Source of the DNA: Acidiphilium multivorum AIU301
GTDB lineage: Bacteria; Pseudomonadota; Alphaproteobacteria; Acetobacterales; Acetobacteraceae
Length of the DNA: 64,000 bases
Assembly: GCF_000202835.1 (NCBI RefSeq)
Contig: NC_015178.1
Coordinates: 1 to 64,000 of the forward strand
Direction: 5' to 3'
In this document: one piece after another, positions 46,243 to 55,667 of the stretch
Layout of the letters: each line of letters starts with the position of its first letter
How positions within the stretch are numbered: the stretch's first letter is position 1
Notes under the pieces: model-generated
Databases searched by the model: none
What the model saw: only the letters and a program-made list of their open reading frames with translations
What the model was told of the DNA's origin: nothing
Translations under genes and position numbers: made by a program

Positions 46243-47487
46243 ATGGTGGCAAACGCCTCGGATCATATCCGCGGCATCACGGCCAATCGCGGCCAGTTTA
46301 CCCTGCAGGCGCTGCAGGTCTTCTTCGTCGGTCTTGTCATCGGTATGGAGCGAGCGGTCCTGCCGACCCTCGCGCACGAGTTCGGCGTCGCTCCCGGTGC
46401 CTTTCTTTTTCTCGCGAGCTTCGTTCTCTCCTTCGGCCTGGTGAAGGGCGCGCTCAACCTTGTCGCCGGCGGGCTTGCCGACCGGTTCGGCCGCAAACCT
46501 GTCCTCATCGCCGGCTGGATCGCCGCCATTCCCATCCCGCTGCTGATCTGGGCGGCACCCAACTGGTGGTGGATCGTGATCGCGAACGTGTTTCTCGGTA
46601 TCAGCCAGGGCTTCACCTGGACGATGACGGTGACCAGCCAGATTGACCTCGCCGGCAGCCACCAGCGCGGGCTTGCCGTCGGCATCAACGAAGCCACGGG
46701 GTATGTGGCCGTCGGCCTCGCCGGTGCTTGTGCTGCCTTGCTGGCCGAGGCGGTCGGCGCGCGTGATGCCCTGCTGATTTTCGGCATGGCCACGATTGGT
46801 CTGGCCTTCGCCACGATCACCCGTGTGCGCGACACGCTTGCCTGGGTGAAGGCCGAACATGCCGAGGCCGGTGCCGGTGCCTCGCAGGATCATACGCTCA
46901 CGCTGCGCGCGATCTTCGTCCGCATCTCTTTCCGCGATCGGGTCGGGCGGGCGATCTGTCAGGGCGGCATCGTCAACAAGATCGCCGACACACTGGTCTG
47001 GGTGATGTTCCCGCTGTTCTTCAAGGCACATGGTGCAAGGCTGGTCGAAATCGGCTGGCTGACCGGCACCTACGCCATGGTCTGGGGCGTCTCGCAGCTC
47101 TGGACTGGCCATCTGGGTGACCGGGTCGGCCGCCGCGCCCCAGTGATCGCCGGGTTTTTTCTCCTCGCCGCCGGCATCGCGATCACGGCGGCCGGGCGCG
47201 ATGCGTCGCTATGGCTGCCGGGGGCGATCGTCATGGGCGTTGGCATGGCGCTGCTCTACCCGAACCTCATCGCTGCGATGTCGGACCAGGCAGCGCCGTT
47301 GATCCGCGGCAAGGCCCTCGGCACTTACCGCTACTGGCGCGACACCGGCTACGCGCTCGGCGCCGTCGCGCTCGGCCTCATCGCGCAGTTCGCCCACGCA
47401 ACCCTGCCGGCGTTGTGGATCACGGCGGCCCTCGTGGCCGGCTCGGGCCTTTGGCTCGCGCGGGATATGCCGCGCGCCGCAGAATAG
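46243..47487 (+). CDS. MFS transporter
   Basis: The 414-residue membrane protein has twelve likely helices and the MFS loop motif GGLADRFGRKPVLIAGW between helices 2 and 3, repeated in part in the second half (GHLGDRVGRRAPVIAGF). Its substrate is unknown. Placement after the MBL-fold hydrolase suggests export of an oxidised sulfur product or related anion under control of the ArsR-rhodanese protein. A GTG two codons earlier overlaps the upstream stop; the ATG is preferred. Confidence 0.9.
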   Translation: MVANASDHIRGITANRGQFTLQALQVFFVGLVIGMERAVLPTLAHEFGVAPGAFLFLASFVLSFGLVKGALNLVAGGLADRFGRKPVLIAGWIAAIPIPLLIWAAPNWWWIVIANVFLGISQGFTWTMTVTSQIDLAGSHQRGLAVGINEATGYVAVGLAGACAALLAEAVGARDALLIFGMATIGLAFATITRVRDTLAWVKAEHAEAGAGASQDHTLTLRAIFVRISFRDRVGRAICQGGIVNKIADTLVWVMFPLFFKAHGARLVEIGWLTGTYAMVWGVSQLWTGHLGDRVGRRAPVIAGFFLLAAGIAITAAGRDASLWLPGAIVMGVGMALLYPNLIAAMSDQAAPLIRGKALGTYRYWRDTGYALGAVALGLIAQFAHATLPALWITAALVAGSGLWLARDMPRAAE

Positions 47488-47498
47488 CGCCGCCTCGC

Positions 47499-48298
47499 TC
47501 AGCGCTCACGCGCCGCCGGGGCGACGACACGCACCGTCGCGGTCATGCCGGCGGCGAGGAGCATGCTCGGCGGCACATGGTCGAGCGTCACATAAACCGG
47601 AATCCGCTGAGACAGCCGCACCCATGAATACACCGGATCGACGCGCGGCAGGCCGCTGCGTGCATCCTGCATGTTGGCATCTGCAACCCCGCGTCCGATC
47701 CCCTGCACATGGCCATCCAGCACCCGGCCGGGGTCGGACATCAGCTCGATCCGGGCCGGCGCGCCCGGCCTGATCTGGTCGAGCTCGGTCTCCTCGAAAT
47801 ACGCGGTCACCCAGAGTTCGCCAGTATCGACCATCGTGATCGCGCCGCTGCCGGCATGGGCATAATCGCCTGCATGGGCGGTGAGATTGGTGATCGTGCC
47901 GCTCACCGGCGCGCGGACCACCGTGCGCGCGAGATCGAGCGCAGCCTGCGCAACCCCCGCCTCGTCCGCCTGCACGCGTGCGGCGGCGGCCCGTGCGGCG
48001 GCGGCATTGCCCCGCGTCTCCGCCGAAACCGCGATCGAGGGCAGTCGCGCGCGCCGCGCCGCATCCGCCGCCTTCATCCCCGCGATCGCCCGATCGGCGG
48101 CGAGTGTTGCCCTCGCCACAGCGAGACGATTGGCGAAATCCGCAGGATCGATCCTGAACAGGACCTGCCCCTTGCGCACGCGTTCATTGTCATGAACCGC
48201 AACCGCGACGATCCGGCCCGAAATCTCCGGCGCCACCGTCACGGCGAAGGCGCGGACTCGCGCATCCCGCGTCCGGGGCGTGGCGTCGTAGCGATGTC
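47499..48298 (-). pseudogene. HlyD/EmrA-type adaptor lacking its N-terminus
   Basis: The frame reads RYDATPRTRDARVRAFAVTV, APEISGRIVAVAVHDNERVR (first lipoyl half), a coiled coil rich in Ala, then VVRAPVSGTITNLTAHAGDY and YFEETELDQIRPGAPARIEL. It is the body of a membrane fusion protein, but the cytoplasmic tail and membrane anchor are missing: the sequence is cut at about 48298 by an IS3 fragment. It is convergent with the MFS gene with only 11 bp between the stops. An internal GTG could start a soluble remnant of 247 residues. Confidence 0.83.
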
Positions 48299-48493
48299 AG
48301 GTGGCAAAGCCGAGCCAGAACCGGCGGTCGAGCTCCACCATCGCAAAATAAGGCGATGCCTTACGCAGGATCTCATTCGCCTGGCGTAGCTCCCGGACCT
48401 CTCGTTCCAGAGACTTGATCCGCTTCTGGTCAGCACTCGTCGGACCGGGCCGTAGCCCCTGATCGCGCTCCGCCCGGCGAACCCACCCCCTCA
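48297..48493 (-). pseudogene. IS3-family OrfA fragment
   Basis: The minus-strand frame reads VRRAERDQGLRPGPTSADQK, RIKSLEREVRELRQANEILR and KASPYFAMVELDRR, the leucine-zipper end of IS3 OrfA proteins. The N-terminal HTH is cut at the junction with an IS1111 sliver. Confidence 0.78.
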
Positions 48494-48525
48494 GCGCCAT
48501 GGATCAAGTTCTTGCGCAAATAACG
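48494..48525 (-). repeat. IS1111-group sliver
   Basis: The 32 bases match the complement of the IS1111 transposase gene near 32013-32044 (coding YLRKNLIHGA) with one change. It joins the IS3 and IS66 remnants. Confidence 0.7.
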
Positions 48526-48677
48526 GCACGCCGGCCACGGAATGCATAGACCGCACCATCAAACGGGTTCCCGCCAAAGACCTGCTGGACCATCATCGCC
48601 AGCCCGTCCAGCCCCTTCCTCGTGTCCGTCCGGCCGCAGGCAAGATAGACCCGGACACCCGCACCCGGCGCGATCAT
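48526..48677 (-). pseudogene. IS66 TnpB fragment
   Basis: The frame starts MIAPGAGVRVYLACGRTDTR and continues KGLDGLAMMVQQVFGGNPFD, the N-terminal half of IS66 TnpB. It ends after YAFRGRR at the IS1111 sliver. Its ATG overlaps the tnpA stop. Confidence 0.85.
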
Positions 48678-48910
48678 GCGCCCCTCAGCACCGCCAGCAC
48701 CCGGCTCAATGCCGCCTGGCTCACCCCGGCGCCGAAACGCAATACCACCCCGTCCGGCAGCGCGATCTCGATTGTCTCCATCGCCGTCGGCGCCGCCAAG
48801 CCCAACGCCGGCGCAGTCCCGCTTACCACCGCCCGCGCAAAGCCCGGCACCAACGGCGCCGCTTCAGCCAGATCCCCCTCGCCTGAGCCGCGATTGTCCC
48901 GCGCGCGGGC
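48674..48910 (-). pseudogene. IS66 TnpA C-terminal fragment
   Basis: About 78 codons remain. The end ETIEIALPDGVVLRFGAGVS, QAALSRVLAVLRGA is typical of IS66 TnpA proteins. The 5' part is missing where the sequence meets the cobF stop. Confidence 0.77.
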
Positions 48911-49660
48911 TCAACTGCCCGTGCGGCGGAGCAGGTAGATATCCATGATCCAGCCATGCTGCGCCCGCGCCTCGGCACGGCGGGCAAGGATGCGGGGGCC
49001 GGTCTCTGCAAGGAGGCCGGCCTCGGTGAGCTCTTCTGCCATACCGACATAGGCGCCCCACCAGATCGAGAGGCCTTCCGGAGCAAGGTCCTGGAACGCG
49101 CAATCGCCGTCGAGCATGACAAGGATTGTGTCGACGCCCTCTGGCCAGCCACCGTCACGCAGCCGCCGGCCGGTGGTGACAGTGAAGGGAGTACCGATCT
49201 CGCTCAGCGGGATAACATGGGCCGCGGCGAGCGCCTGGATCGAGGTTATGCCGGGGATCACCTCCGTCCGCAGCCCAAGCCGAGCGGCAATGCGCAAGGT
49301 GCTGTCGTAAAGCGAAGGATCACCCCAGACGAGCAGCGCCACCCTTCCATCGCCGCCCGGCAGCTCCTTGGTGATGGCCGCTCGCCAGGCCTTGGCAATG
49401 GCGTCGTGCCAATCATCCACCCGTCTGCGGTAGTCGGGAGTAGCGGGGTCGCGCACCGGCTGGTTGAACTCCACCATACGGGTCGCGGGATTGGTGATGA
49501 ACTCGGCGCAGATCGTGCGGCGCAGTTCGGCGAGGTCGGCCTTGCTCTCCCCCTTGCAGGGAATGAGGACGACATCGGCCGCGTTGAGCGCGCGGATCGC
49601 CTGAAGTGTCAGATGCTCCGGGTTGCCGGTGCCGATCCCGATCAGCGAAAGAGCGATCAT
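48911..49660 (-). CDS. cobF: Precorrin-6A synthase (deacetylating)
   Basis: The 249-residue SAM-dependent methylase converts precorrin-5 to precorrin-6A with loss of acetate, a step specific to the aerobic route. It has the family start SLIGIGTGNPEHLTLQAIRA, LLVWGDPSLYDSTLRIA and VIPGITSIQALAAAHVIPLS. It is the last gene of the cobL-E-M-B-A-F group and overlaps the cobA stop by 4 bp. An IS66 remnant begins right after its stop, marking the border of the cob cluster. Confidence 0.95.
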   Translation of the reverse strand: MIALSLIGIGTGNPEHLTLQAIRALNAADVVLIPCKGESKADLAELRRTICAEFITNPATRMVEFNQPVRDPATPDYRRRVDDWHDAIAKAWRAAITKELPGGDGRVALLVWGDPSLYDSTLRIAARLGLRTEVIPGITSIQALAAAHVIPLSEIGTPFTVTTGRRLRDGGWPEGVDTILVMLDGDCAFQDLAPEGLSIWWGAYVGMAEELTEAGLLAETGPRILARRAEARAQHGWIMDIYLLRRTGS

Positions 49661-50385
49661 GCCTCCGCCGCCTCTGCAAGCGGCCCATAGAGGATCAGCG
49701 CCGGCGCCGTTCCCGGATCGCCCGACAGCCGTTCGGCCAGTTCCGCAACGGTGGTGCGGACCAGCTGCTGCTCGGCCCGGCCCACGGCCTCGGCCAGAAG
49801 GGCGGGGGTGCCAGGCGGCAATCCTGCGCCGGTGAGCATGGTGAGGAACGCCGGGAAGGTGCGCTTGCCCATGAAGACCACCGTGGTGGCCATCGGATCA
49901 GCGAGCGCCGCGAGGTTCAGATCCTCTGCCAGCCCGCCGGTCACGTCATGTCCGGTGACGAATTGCACCCGCCGCGCTGTTATCCGCCGCGTCAGCGGTA
50001 TTCCGGCGGCAGCGGCGGCGGCGCAGGCCGAGGGCACGCCGGGGATGATCTCGAACCCGATCCCAGCGTCGCGGAGCGCGGTGGTCTCCTCCTCCAGTCG
50101 CCCGAAGAGCCCAGCGTCGCCGGATTTCAGCCGCACGACCCTGGCGCCGGTCTTCGCATAATCGACCAGAAGCCGGCTTACTTGATCCTGCTTCGGCGAG
50201 GCGCGACCCGCCCGCTTGCCAACTCCGACCAGGTCCGCATCGGCCCGCGCATGGGCAAGGGCGGGCCCGGAGGAGAGATCGTCGAAAAGGATTGCATCCG
50301 CAGCCGCGATACGCGCCGCGGCCTTCAGTGTCAGGAGCTCGGGATCGCCCGGTCCAGAGGAGACGAAAGAAACGAAACCATTCAT
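49657..50385 (-). CDS. cobA: Uroporphyrinogen-III C-methyltransferase
   Basis: The 242-residue SAM methylase makes precorrin-2 from uroporphyrinogen III. It shows FVSSGPGDPELLTLKAAARI, VVRLKSGDAGLFGRLEEETT, the loop EIIPGVPSACAAAAAAGIPL and RVQFVTGHDVTGG. Its length equals that of single-domain CobA, with no siroheme dehydrogenase fusion. It overlaps cobB upstream and cobF downstream by 4 bp each. Confidence 0.95.
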   Translation of the reverse strand: MNGFVSFVSSGPGDPELLTLKAAARIAAADAILFDDLSSGPALAHARADADLVGVGKRAGRASPKQDQVSRLLVDYAKTGARVVRLKSGDAGLFGRLEEETTALRDAGIGFEIIPGVPSACAAAAAAGIPLTRRITARRVQFVTGHDVTGGLAEDLNLAALADPMATTVVFMGKRTFPAFLTMLTGAGLPPGTPALLAEAVGRAEQQLVRTTVAELAERLSGDPGTAPALILYGPLAEAAEA

Positions 50386-51719
50386 GACGTCCCCCCGATC
50401 AGGTGGAAGAAAGAGCCGGAGACATTGCCGCGCCGCGACCCGGTCTCTGCCACCGTCTGGCCCGCCGCATCGGCAACCGCCGCCATCGGCGCATCGGGCT
50501 GCTCGACAACCCCTGCGTAGTGGAACTCATGCCCGGCAATAACGGCACCCCCGGGCAGGCCAAGGCAGGGGCCGGCAAGCCGCGCCCGCCTGTAACCCAG
50601 ATGCATCTGCCGCTTGGCGAAGCTGGTGACGAGGCCCAGAAGCCCCGCCATCTCGTGCCGCGTGCCCTCGGCATCAACCAGTCCCGCGCCGAGCGCCATG
50701 TAGCCCCCGCATTCGCCATGAACCGGCCGGGTCTCCGCGAAGGCTCGCAGCGCCGCCCGGAACCGCGCGGCGGCAGCAAGGCGGCCGGCGTGCAGTTCGG
50801 GGTATCCGCCCGGCAGCCAGCAGGCGTCGGCACCAGGGTCAGGCGCCTCATCGGCGAGCGGAGAGAACGGCAGGATCTCCGCCCCCTCAGCGCGCCAGTC
50901 GTCAAGGAGATGCGGATAGGTGAAGGAAAAAGCTGCGTCCCGGGCGAGCGCGATGCGCTGGCCGGGCGGCGGGAGGCGTGTTGCGACGGGCGCGGGCAGG
51001 ACGCGCGCGGCGGCGGCGATATGGATCGCCTCCAAGTCGCAATGTTCGGTGACCAGCGCCGCCGCGGCCTCTATCAGCGCCTCGAGAGCCGGATGCTCGC
51101 CGGCCTGGACGAGGCCGAGATGCCGCTCCGGCATGGTTATGGTCGCGACGCGGGGCAGGGCGCCGAGGACGGGCAGCCCCGCCTCGGCCATGCCCGCGCG
51201 GATCAGGGCCTCGTGCCGCGGGCTTGCCACGCGGTTCAGGATCACGCCTGCGATCGGCAGATCCGGCCGGAACCGCGCGAGGCCGAGCGCCACGGCGGCT
51301 GCGGTCTGTGCCTGCCCCTTCGGGTCGATCACCATCAGCACCGGCCAGCCCGCCAGCGTCGCGATATCCGCGCTCGCCCCGGTCCCCGCCAAGCCCGGCT
51401 TCGCGACCCCGTCGAAAAGCCCCATGGAGCCCTCGGCAAGGATCAGATCCGCCCCCTTGGCGCGCCCAACCTCCGCCGCGATCCGCCCCGGCGGCATCGC
51501 CCAGCTGTCGAGGTTGACCGAAGCGCGCCCCGCTGCTGCGCTATGGAAGGCCGGATCGATGTAATCCGGACCGGATTTGAACGGCTGAACCGCCAGCCCC
51601 GCGTTGGCAAAGGCCCGTGCCAGCCCCAGCATCAACGTCGTCTTGCCACTGCCCGACGCTGGGGCCGAGATCATAAGCCCCGGCACCGGCCCTGCCACGG
51701 TGGCGCGCGCGCCACTCAC
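50382..51719 (-). CDS. cobB: Hydrogenobyrinic/cobyrinic acid a,c-diamide synthase
   Basis: The 445-residue ATP- and glutamine-dependent amidase has an N-terminal P-loop domain ([37 protein letters not shown]) and a C-terminal class I glutaminase domain. The nucleophile Cys lies in [13 protein letters not shown] and the late His in IAGHEFHY. The start is a GTG overlapping the cobM stop by 4 bp. It amidates the a and c side chains before cobalt insertion by CobNST. Confidence 0.95.
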   Translation of the reverse strand: MSGARATVAGPVPGLMISAPASGSGKTTLMLGLARAFANAGLAVQPFKSGPDYIDPAFHSAAAGRASVNLDSWAMPPGRIAAEVGRAKGADLILAEGSMGLFDGVAKPGLAGTGASADIATLAGWPVLMVIDPKGQAQTAAAVALGLARFRPDLPIAGVILNRVASPRHEALIRAGMAEAGLPVLGALPRVATITMPERHLGLVQAGEHPALEALIEAAAALVTEHCDLEAIHIAAAARVLPAPVATRLPPPGQRIALARDAAFSFTYPHLLDDWRAEGAEILPFSPLADEAPDPGADACWLPGGYPELHAGRLAAAARFRAALRAFAETRPVHGECGGYMALGAGLVDAEGTRHEMAGLLGLVTSFAKRQMHLGYRRARLAGPCLGLPGGAVIAGHEFHYAGVVEQPDAPMAAVADAAGQTVAETGSRRGNVSGSFFHLIGGTS

Positions 51720-52501
51720 TCCCGCCCCTCCGGGAAGCGCGGCTCGGATCCGACGGGGCGGTAGCGGCGGTCGTAATCCCCGGCGTAGAGGCGGCTCTCC
51801 GCGAAGCCCTCGGCGGCGAGTGTGCGGCCGACGAGGATCAGCGCGGTGCGGTCGATCTCGGCGGCCATCTGCGCCTCGATGGTCGCAAGACTGCCTCGCA
51901 GCACCCGCTCGTCCGGCCAAGAAGCGCGCCAAACCACCGCAACAGGGCAATCTGCGCCGTAATGCGGGGTCAGTTCCTCCACGACCTTCGAAAGGACGTG
52001 GATCGACAGGTGGATGGCCAGCGTTGCGCCGGTTACGGCGAAGGCCGCGAGCGTCTCGCCTCCCGGCATCGGCGTCGCCCTACCAGAAGTGCGGGTGAGC
52101 ACCACAGACTGCGCCACGCCCGGCAGTGTGAGCTCCGTCGCCAGCGTCGCGGCGGCGGCTGCGAAGGCAGGCACGCCCGGGGTCACGTCGAAGGGAATCG
52201 CAAGCGCGCGCAGGCGGCGAAGCTGCTCCCCCATCGCCGACCAGACGGAGAGATCGCCGGAATGGAGGCGTGCCACGTCCTGCCCCGCCGCATGGGCGGC
52301 GGTGATCTCGGCTATGATCTCGTCGAGCGAGAGTGGCGCGGTGTTCACGATCCACGCGCCTTCAGGGCAATGCGCCAACACCACGGGCGGCACCAGCGAT
52401 CCAGCATAGAGACAGACCGGAGAGGCCGCGATCAGGTCGCGGCCGCGGAGCGTCAAGAGGTCTGGAGCGCCGGGGCCGACGCCTATGAAATGAACAGTCA
52501 T
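51716..52501 (-). CDS. cobM: Precorrin-4 C11-methyltransferase
   Basis: The 261-residue SAM methylase has the start [57 protein letters not shown] and [20 protein letters not shown]. It converts precorrin-4 to precorrin-5. It overlaps cobE upstream and cobB downstream by 4 bp. Confidence 0.96.
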   Translation of the reverse strand: MTVHFIGVGPGAPDLLTLRGRDLIAASPVCLYAGSLVPPVVLAHCPEGAWIVNTAPLSLDEIIAEITAAHAAGQDVARLHSGDLSVWSAMGEQLRRLRALAIPFDVTPGVPAFAAAAATLATELTLPGVAQSVVLTRTSGRATPMPGGETLAAFAVTGATLAIHLSIHVLSKVVEELTPHYGADCPVAVVWRASWPDERVLRGSLATIEAQMAAEIDRTALILVGRTLAAEGFAESRLYAGDYDRRYRPVGSEPRFPEGRE

Positions 52502-52866
52502 ACTTTGGCCTCGGTAGTGGCGATGGCGGCGGTTGCGGTCCCGTCTGCGGAAGTCGCGCGGGGGCCGAGAAGGCGGGCGCCGGGGCCGGCAGCGGCGAGC
52601 GCCGCAGCCTCTGCCAGGCTTCCTGTGCCGTAGCGGGCGGCGACGCGGGGGGATCGCGTGAGCGTTTCGGTGTTCGCGAGCGTGGCAAGCGGCACCAGCG
52701 TCACCGCCAGCCCCAGCTCGGCGGCCAGCACAAGAAGTGGCGGCGCCTCGGCCTTGTCGGCGGCGGTGGCAAGGCTGCTCAGCGCCCCGCCGCCCGCTGC
52801 AGCGATGGCCTCGGCCAGCGCTGCGGGCGTCGTCCCGTCCCGGAAGCCGAGCCCCGCCACCCTCAT
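52498..52866 (-). CDS. cobE: CobE-type cobalamin biosynthesis protein (CbiG C-terminal-like)
   Basis: The 122-residue protein starts [20 protein letters not shown] and has the CobE/CbiG_C pattern [40 protein letters not shown] and [19 protein letters not shown]. CobE is needed for aerobic cobalamin synthesis; its exact role is not settled, and intermediate binding has been proposed. The start overlaps the cobL stop (ATGA). Confidence 0.9.
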   Translation of the reverse strand: MRVAGLGFRDGTTPAALAEAIAAAGGGALSSLATAADKAEAPPLLVLAAELGLAVTLVPLATLANTETLTRSPRVAARYGTGSLAEAAALAAAGPGARLLGPRATSADGTATAAIATTEAKV

Positions 52867-54080
52867 TTCACAACGCTCCATTGCACCACCGGCCGTGCCG
52901 CGCTCCACCCCCGCTTTCGGCCAAGGGGTTGCGCCTCGGCAAGCTCAATCCGCAGCAGGCTGCCACCCTTCGCGGCGGACCATTGGGCCAGCAGCGCTTC
53001 GGTTTCAAGCGTTACCCCGTTGGCGACAAGCCGTGCGCCTTCGGGCAGCCTCGGCCAGAGCGCCGCAAGCAGCGTCTCCGTCGCTCCGCCGCCGATGAAG
53101 ACGGCATCGGGCGGCGCGAGCCCGTCCAGTCCTTCCGGCGCGCGCGCCTCGGTGACGCCAAGCCGCGCGCCCAGCCCGAAAGACTCGGCGTTGGCCCGGG
53201 CGCGAGCGGCGCGGGTTGGATCGGCCTCCAGCCCCGAGGCGCGGGTGCCCGGCGCGGCGAGCAGCCATTCGATGGAGATCGAGCCGGAGCCGAGGCCGAT
53301 ATCCCAGAGATGCTCGCCCGGCTTTGGCGCCAGCGCCGAGAGTGTAAGCGCGCGGACCGGGCGCTTGGTGATCTGGCCGTCATGGGCGAAAAGCGCGTCT
53401 GGCAGGCCCGACGCGCGGGGGAGGGCGGGACCGCCCGCCGCCTCCAGCGCCACCGCGACCGGCGGCCCGCCCGGGGCGGCCGACGGGACGGGGCGGGCGG
53501 CGAGAGCGTCGGCCGTCATCACCTCGATCCGCTCGCGCGGGCCGCCGAGCGCTTTCAGCCGCCAGAGCCGCGAGGCCCCGAAACCCTGCGAGGCGAGCCA
53601 TTGGGCAAAAGCCGGTGCCGCCGCCCCGTCGCGCAGCAGGCACAGAAGCCGTGCCCCGGGGGCGAGATGCCGCCGCGCCTCCGCGAATAGGGCAGCGTGG
53701 AGGGCGAGAGTTGTGACCTCCTCCTGCCGCCAGCCGAGCCTGGCGGTCACGAGCGCGAGTGTCGAAGGCGCCGGAAAGGCCCGCCAGTCTCCGGGGGAGA
53801 GGTGGCGCGAAAGGCTCCCTCCGGCCCCATGCCAGAACGGGTCGCCCGAGGCGAGCACCGCCACCCGCCGCCCGGCATGCGCCAGAACGGGAGCCACGGA
53901 GAAGGGCACCGGCCATGCCTGACCGCGCTCGTCCACGCCCTCTGCCACCCCGGCAAGTGCGAGGTGACGCGGCCCACCAAAGACCACTTCGGCCGCCTCC
54001 AGAGCCGCCAGCGCGGCGGGAACCAGCCCCTCGCGCCCGTCCTCACCGATGCCGATGATCGAAAGCCAGGGTTCAGCCAT
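52863..54080 (-). CDS. cobL: Precorrin-6Y C5,15-methyltransferase (decarboxylating)
   Basis: The 405-residue bifunctional enzyme has an N-terminal CobE/CbiE-like methylase ([39 protein letters not shown]) and a C-terminal CbiT-like Rossmann domain ([38 protein letters not shown]). It methylates C5 and C15 and decarboxylates precorrin-6B to precorrin-8X. Its promoter must lie in the 67 bp shared with the divergent cobK. Confidence 0.95.
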   Translation of the reverse strand: MAEPWLSIIGIGEDGREGLVPAALAALEAAEVVFGGPRHLALAGVAEGVDERGQAWPVPFSVAPVLAHAGRRVAVLASGDPFWHGAGGSLSRHLSPGDWRAFPAPSTLALVTARLGWRQEEVTTLALHAALFAEARRHLAPGARLLCLLRDGAAAPAFAQWLASQGFGASRLWRLKALGGPRERIEVMTADALAARPVPSAAPGGPPVAVALEAAGGPALPRASGLPDALFAHDGQITKRPVRALTLSALAPKPGEHLWDIGLGSGSISIEWLLAAPGTRASGLEADPTRAARARANAESFGLGARLGVTEARAPEGLDGLAPPDAVFIGGGATETLLAALWPRLPEGARLVANGVTLETEALLAQWSAAKGGSLLRIELAEAQPLGRKRGWSAARPVVQWSVVK

Positions 54081-54147
54081 GCACGCCCCCGCTTGCGATG
54101 CGCGCGCGTTCACGACAGGAGAGGGGGAAGACGGAAGGAGACAGGCG

Positions 54148-54894
54148 ATGCGGGTCCTGCTGCTCGGTGGCACCAGCGAGGCGAGCGCGCTCGCCCGCGC
54201 CCTGGCGGAGGCCGGGGTGGATGCGGTCTTCTCCTATGCCGGCCGCACCGGGGCACCGGTAGCCCAGCCGCTGCCACAGCGCATCGGTGGCTTCGGCGGC
54301 GTTGCGGGGCTGGTGAACTGGCTGACGGCGGAGCGCATCACCCACATGATCGATGCCACCCATCCCTTCGCGGCACAGATGAGCGCCCATGCCGTCGCTG
54401 CTGCGGCCGAGACCGGCGTGGCGCTTCTGGCCTTCGAACGCCCGCCCTGGCGCGCGGGCGCGGAAGACCGCTGGACCCATGTGCCGGACACCGCTGCCGC
54501 CATCGCCGCGTTGCCGTGGGCCCCGAGGCGGATCTTCGTCGCCATTGGCAGGCAGGGCCTTTCCGCCTTCGCCGCGGCCCCGCAACACCATTATCTCCTG
54601 CGCCTCGTGGATCCGCCCGAGGTGCCCTTGCCCCTGCCGGATGCCGAGGCCGTCGTCGCCCGTGGCCCCTTCTCCGCGGCGGGCGACCGGGCGCTGCTGG
54701 AGTCTCATCGCATCGAACTGATCCTCGCAAAGAACGCCGGCGGCAGCGGCGCGCGCGCCAAACTCGACGCCGCCCGGGCGCTCGGTCTTCCGGTAATCCT
54801 GATCGACCGCCCGGAAGTTCCCGACCGGCCAGTCGCCGTGAGCATCGCCGAGGTGATGGCCTGGATCTTTCATTCCACCTGCCCTGAACCCTGA
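54148..54894 (+). CDS. cobK: Precorrin-6A reductase
   Basis: The 248-residue NADPH enzyme has the Rossmann start VLLLGGTSEASALARALAEA, the conserved THMIDATHPFAAQMSAHA, and LILAKNAGGSGARAKLDAAR near the C-terminus. AAGGAG seven bases upstream decides the ATG. It is the only ring-stage gene on the plus strand, divergent from cobL and convergent with cobJ, whose 3' ends overlap by 25 bp. Confidence 0.95.
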   Translation: MRVLLLGGTSEASALARALAEAGVDAVFSYAGRTGAPVAQPLPQRIGGFGGVAGLVNWLTAERITHMIDATHPFAAQMSAHAVAAAAETGVALLAFERPPWRAGAEDRWTHVPDTAAAIAALPWAPRRIFVAIGRQGLSAFAAAPQHHYLLRLVDPPEVPLPLPDAEAVVARGPFSAAGDRALLESHRIELILAKNAGGSGARAKLDAARALGLPVILIDRPEVPDRPVAVSIAEVMAWIFHSTCPEP

Positions 54895-55667
54895 GCGCGC
54901 GCGCTTTCGGACGGCGAACCGGTGCCCGCTTCGCCAGGGAACATGCGCGGCGTATAGACGAACCGCCCCACCCGCCGCGTGGCGGAATTGCCCATCAGGA
55001 CTACCGTCCGCATGTCGGCCATCTCCGGCGTTGCCTCTACCAGGGTTACCGTGTTGATCCGCTCCTCGAGGGTGCTCACGGCCCGGGCGAAGGTGATCAG
55101 CTGATGGGCCCCGCATTCCTCGCGCAGGATCTCAAGCGCGCGGGCGAAGCCTTCGGGCCTGCCTCTGGAACGGGGGTTGTAGAAGGCCATGGCGAAATCC
55201 GCCTGTGCTGCGAGCCGCAGACGCCGCTCGATCACCACCCACGGCTTGAGGTTGTCCGACAGGTTGATCGCGCAGAAATCATGCCCCAGCGGCGCCCCGG
55301 CACGGGCAGCAGCGGCCAGCATCGCGGTGATCCCGGGAAGCACGCGGATGTCAAGCTCCTGCCACTCCGGCGCGCCTTCCAGCGCCTGGAACACGGCCGA
55401 GGCCATGGCGAAGACCCCCGGATCGCCGGAGGAGACCACGACGACGCGCGCGCCCGCAGCTGCCATCTCCAGCGCATGGCGGGCCCGGTCGAGCTCTACC
55501 CGGTTGTCGGACGGATGCAGCGTCAGCCCCGCGCGCGGCGCGACGCGAGCGATATAAGGGATGTAGCCCACCACATGGGTCGCCTCTGCCAGCGCGGCCT
55601 CTACCTCTGGCGTCACCAGCGCGGCGTCCCCGGGACCGAGCCCGGCGATGGCGAGCCAACCACTCAT
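54870..55667 (-). CDS. cobJ: Precorrin-3B C17-methyltransferase
   Basis: The 265-residue SAM methylase has LAIAGLGPGDAALVTPEVEA, VVVVSSGDPGVFAMASAVFQ, VLPGITAMLAAAARAGAPLG and DFCAINLSDNLKPW. It performs ring contraction to precorrin-4. It overlaps cobI by 4 bp and ends within the 3' end of cobK. Confidence 0.96.
   Translation of the reverse strand: MSGWLAIAGLGPGDAALVTPEVEAALAEATHVVGYIPYIARVAPRAGLTLHPSDNRVELDRARHALEMAAAGARVVVVSSGDPGVFAMASAVFQALEGAPEWQELDIRVLPGITAMLAAAARAGAPLGHDFCAINLSDNLKPWVVIERRLRLAAQADFAMAFYNPRSRGRPEGFARALEILREECGAHQLITFARAVSTLEERINTVTLVEATPEMADMRTVVLMGNSATRRVGRFVYTPRMFPGEAGTGSPSESARAQGSGQVE

Noticed and set aside
45763-47112. A 449-codon minus-strand frame across the MBL and MFS genes
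   Set aside because: It is antisense to two well-supported genes and low in recognisable motifs.
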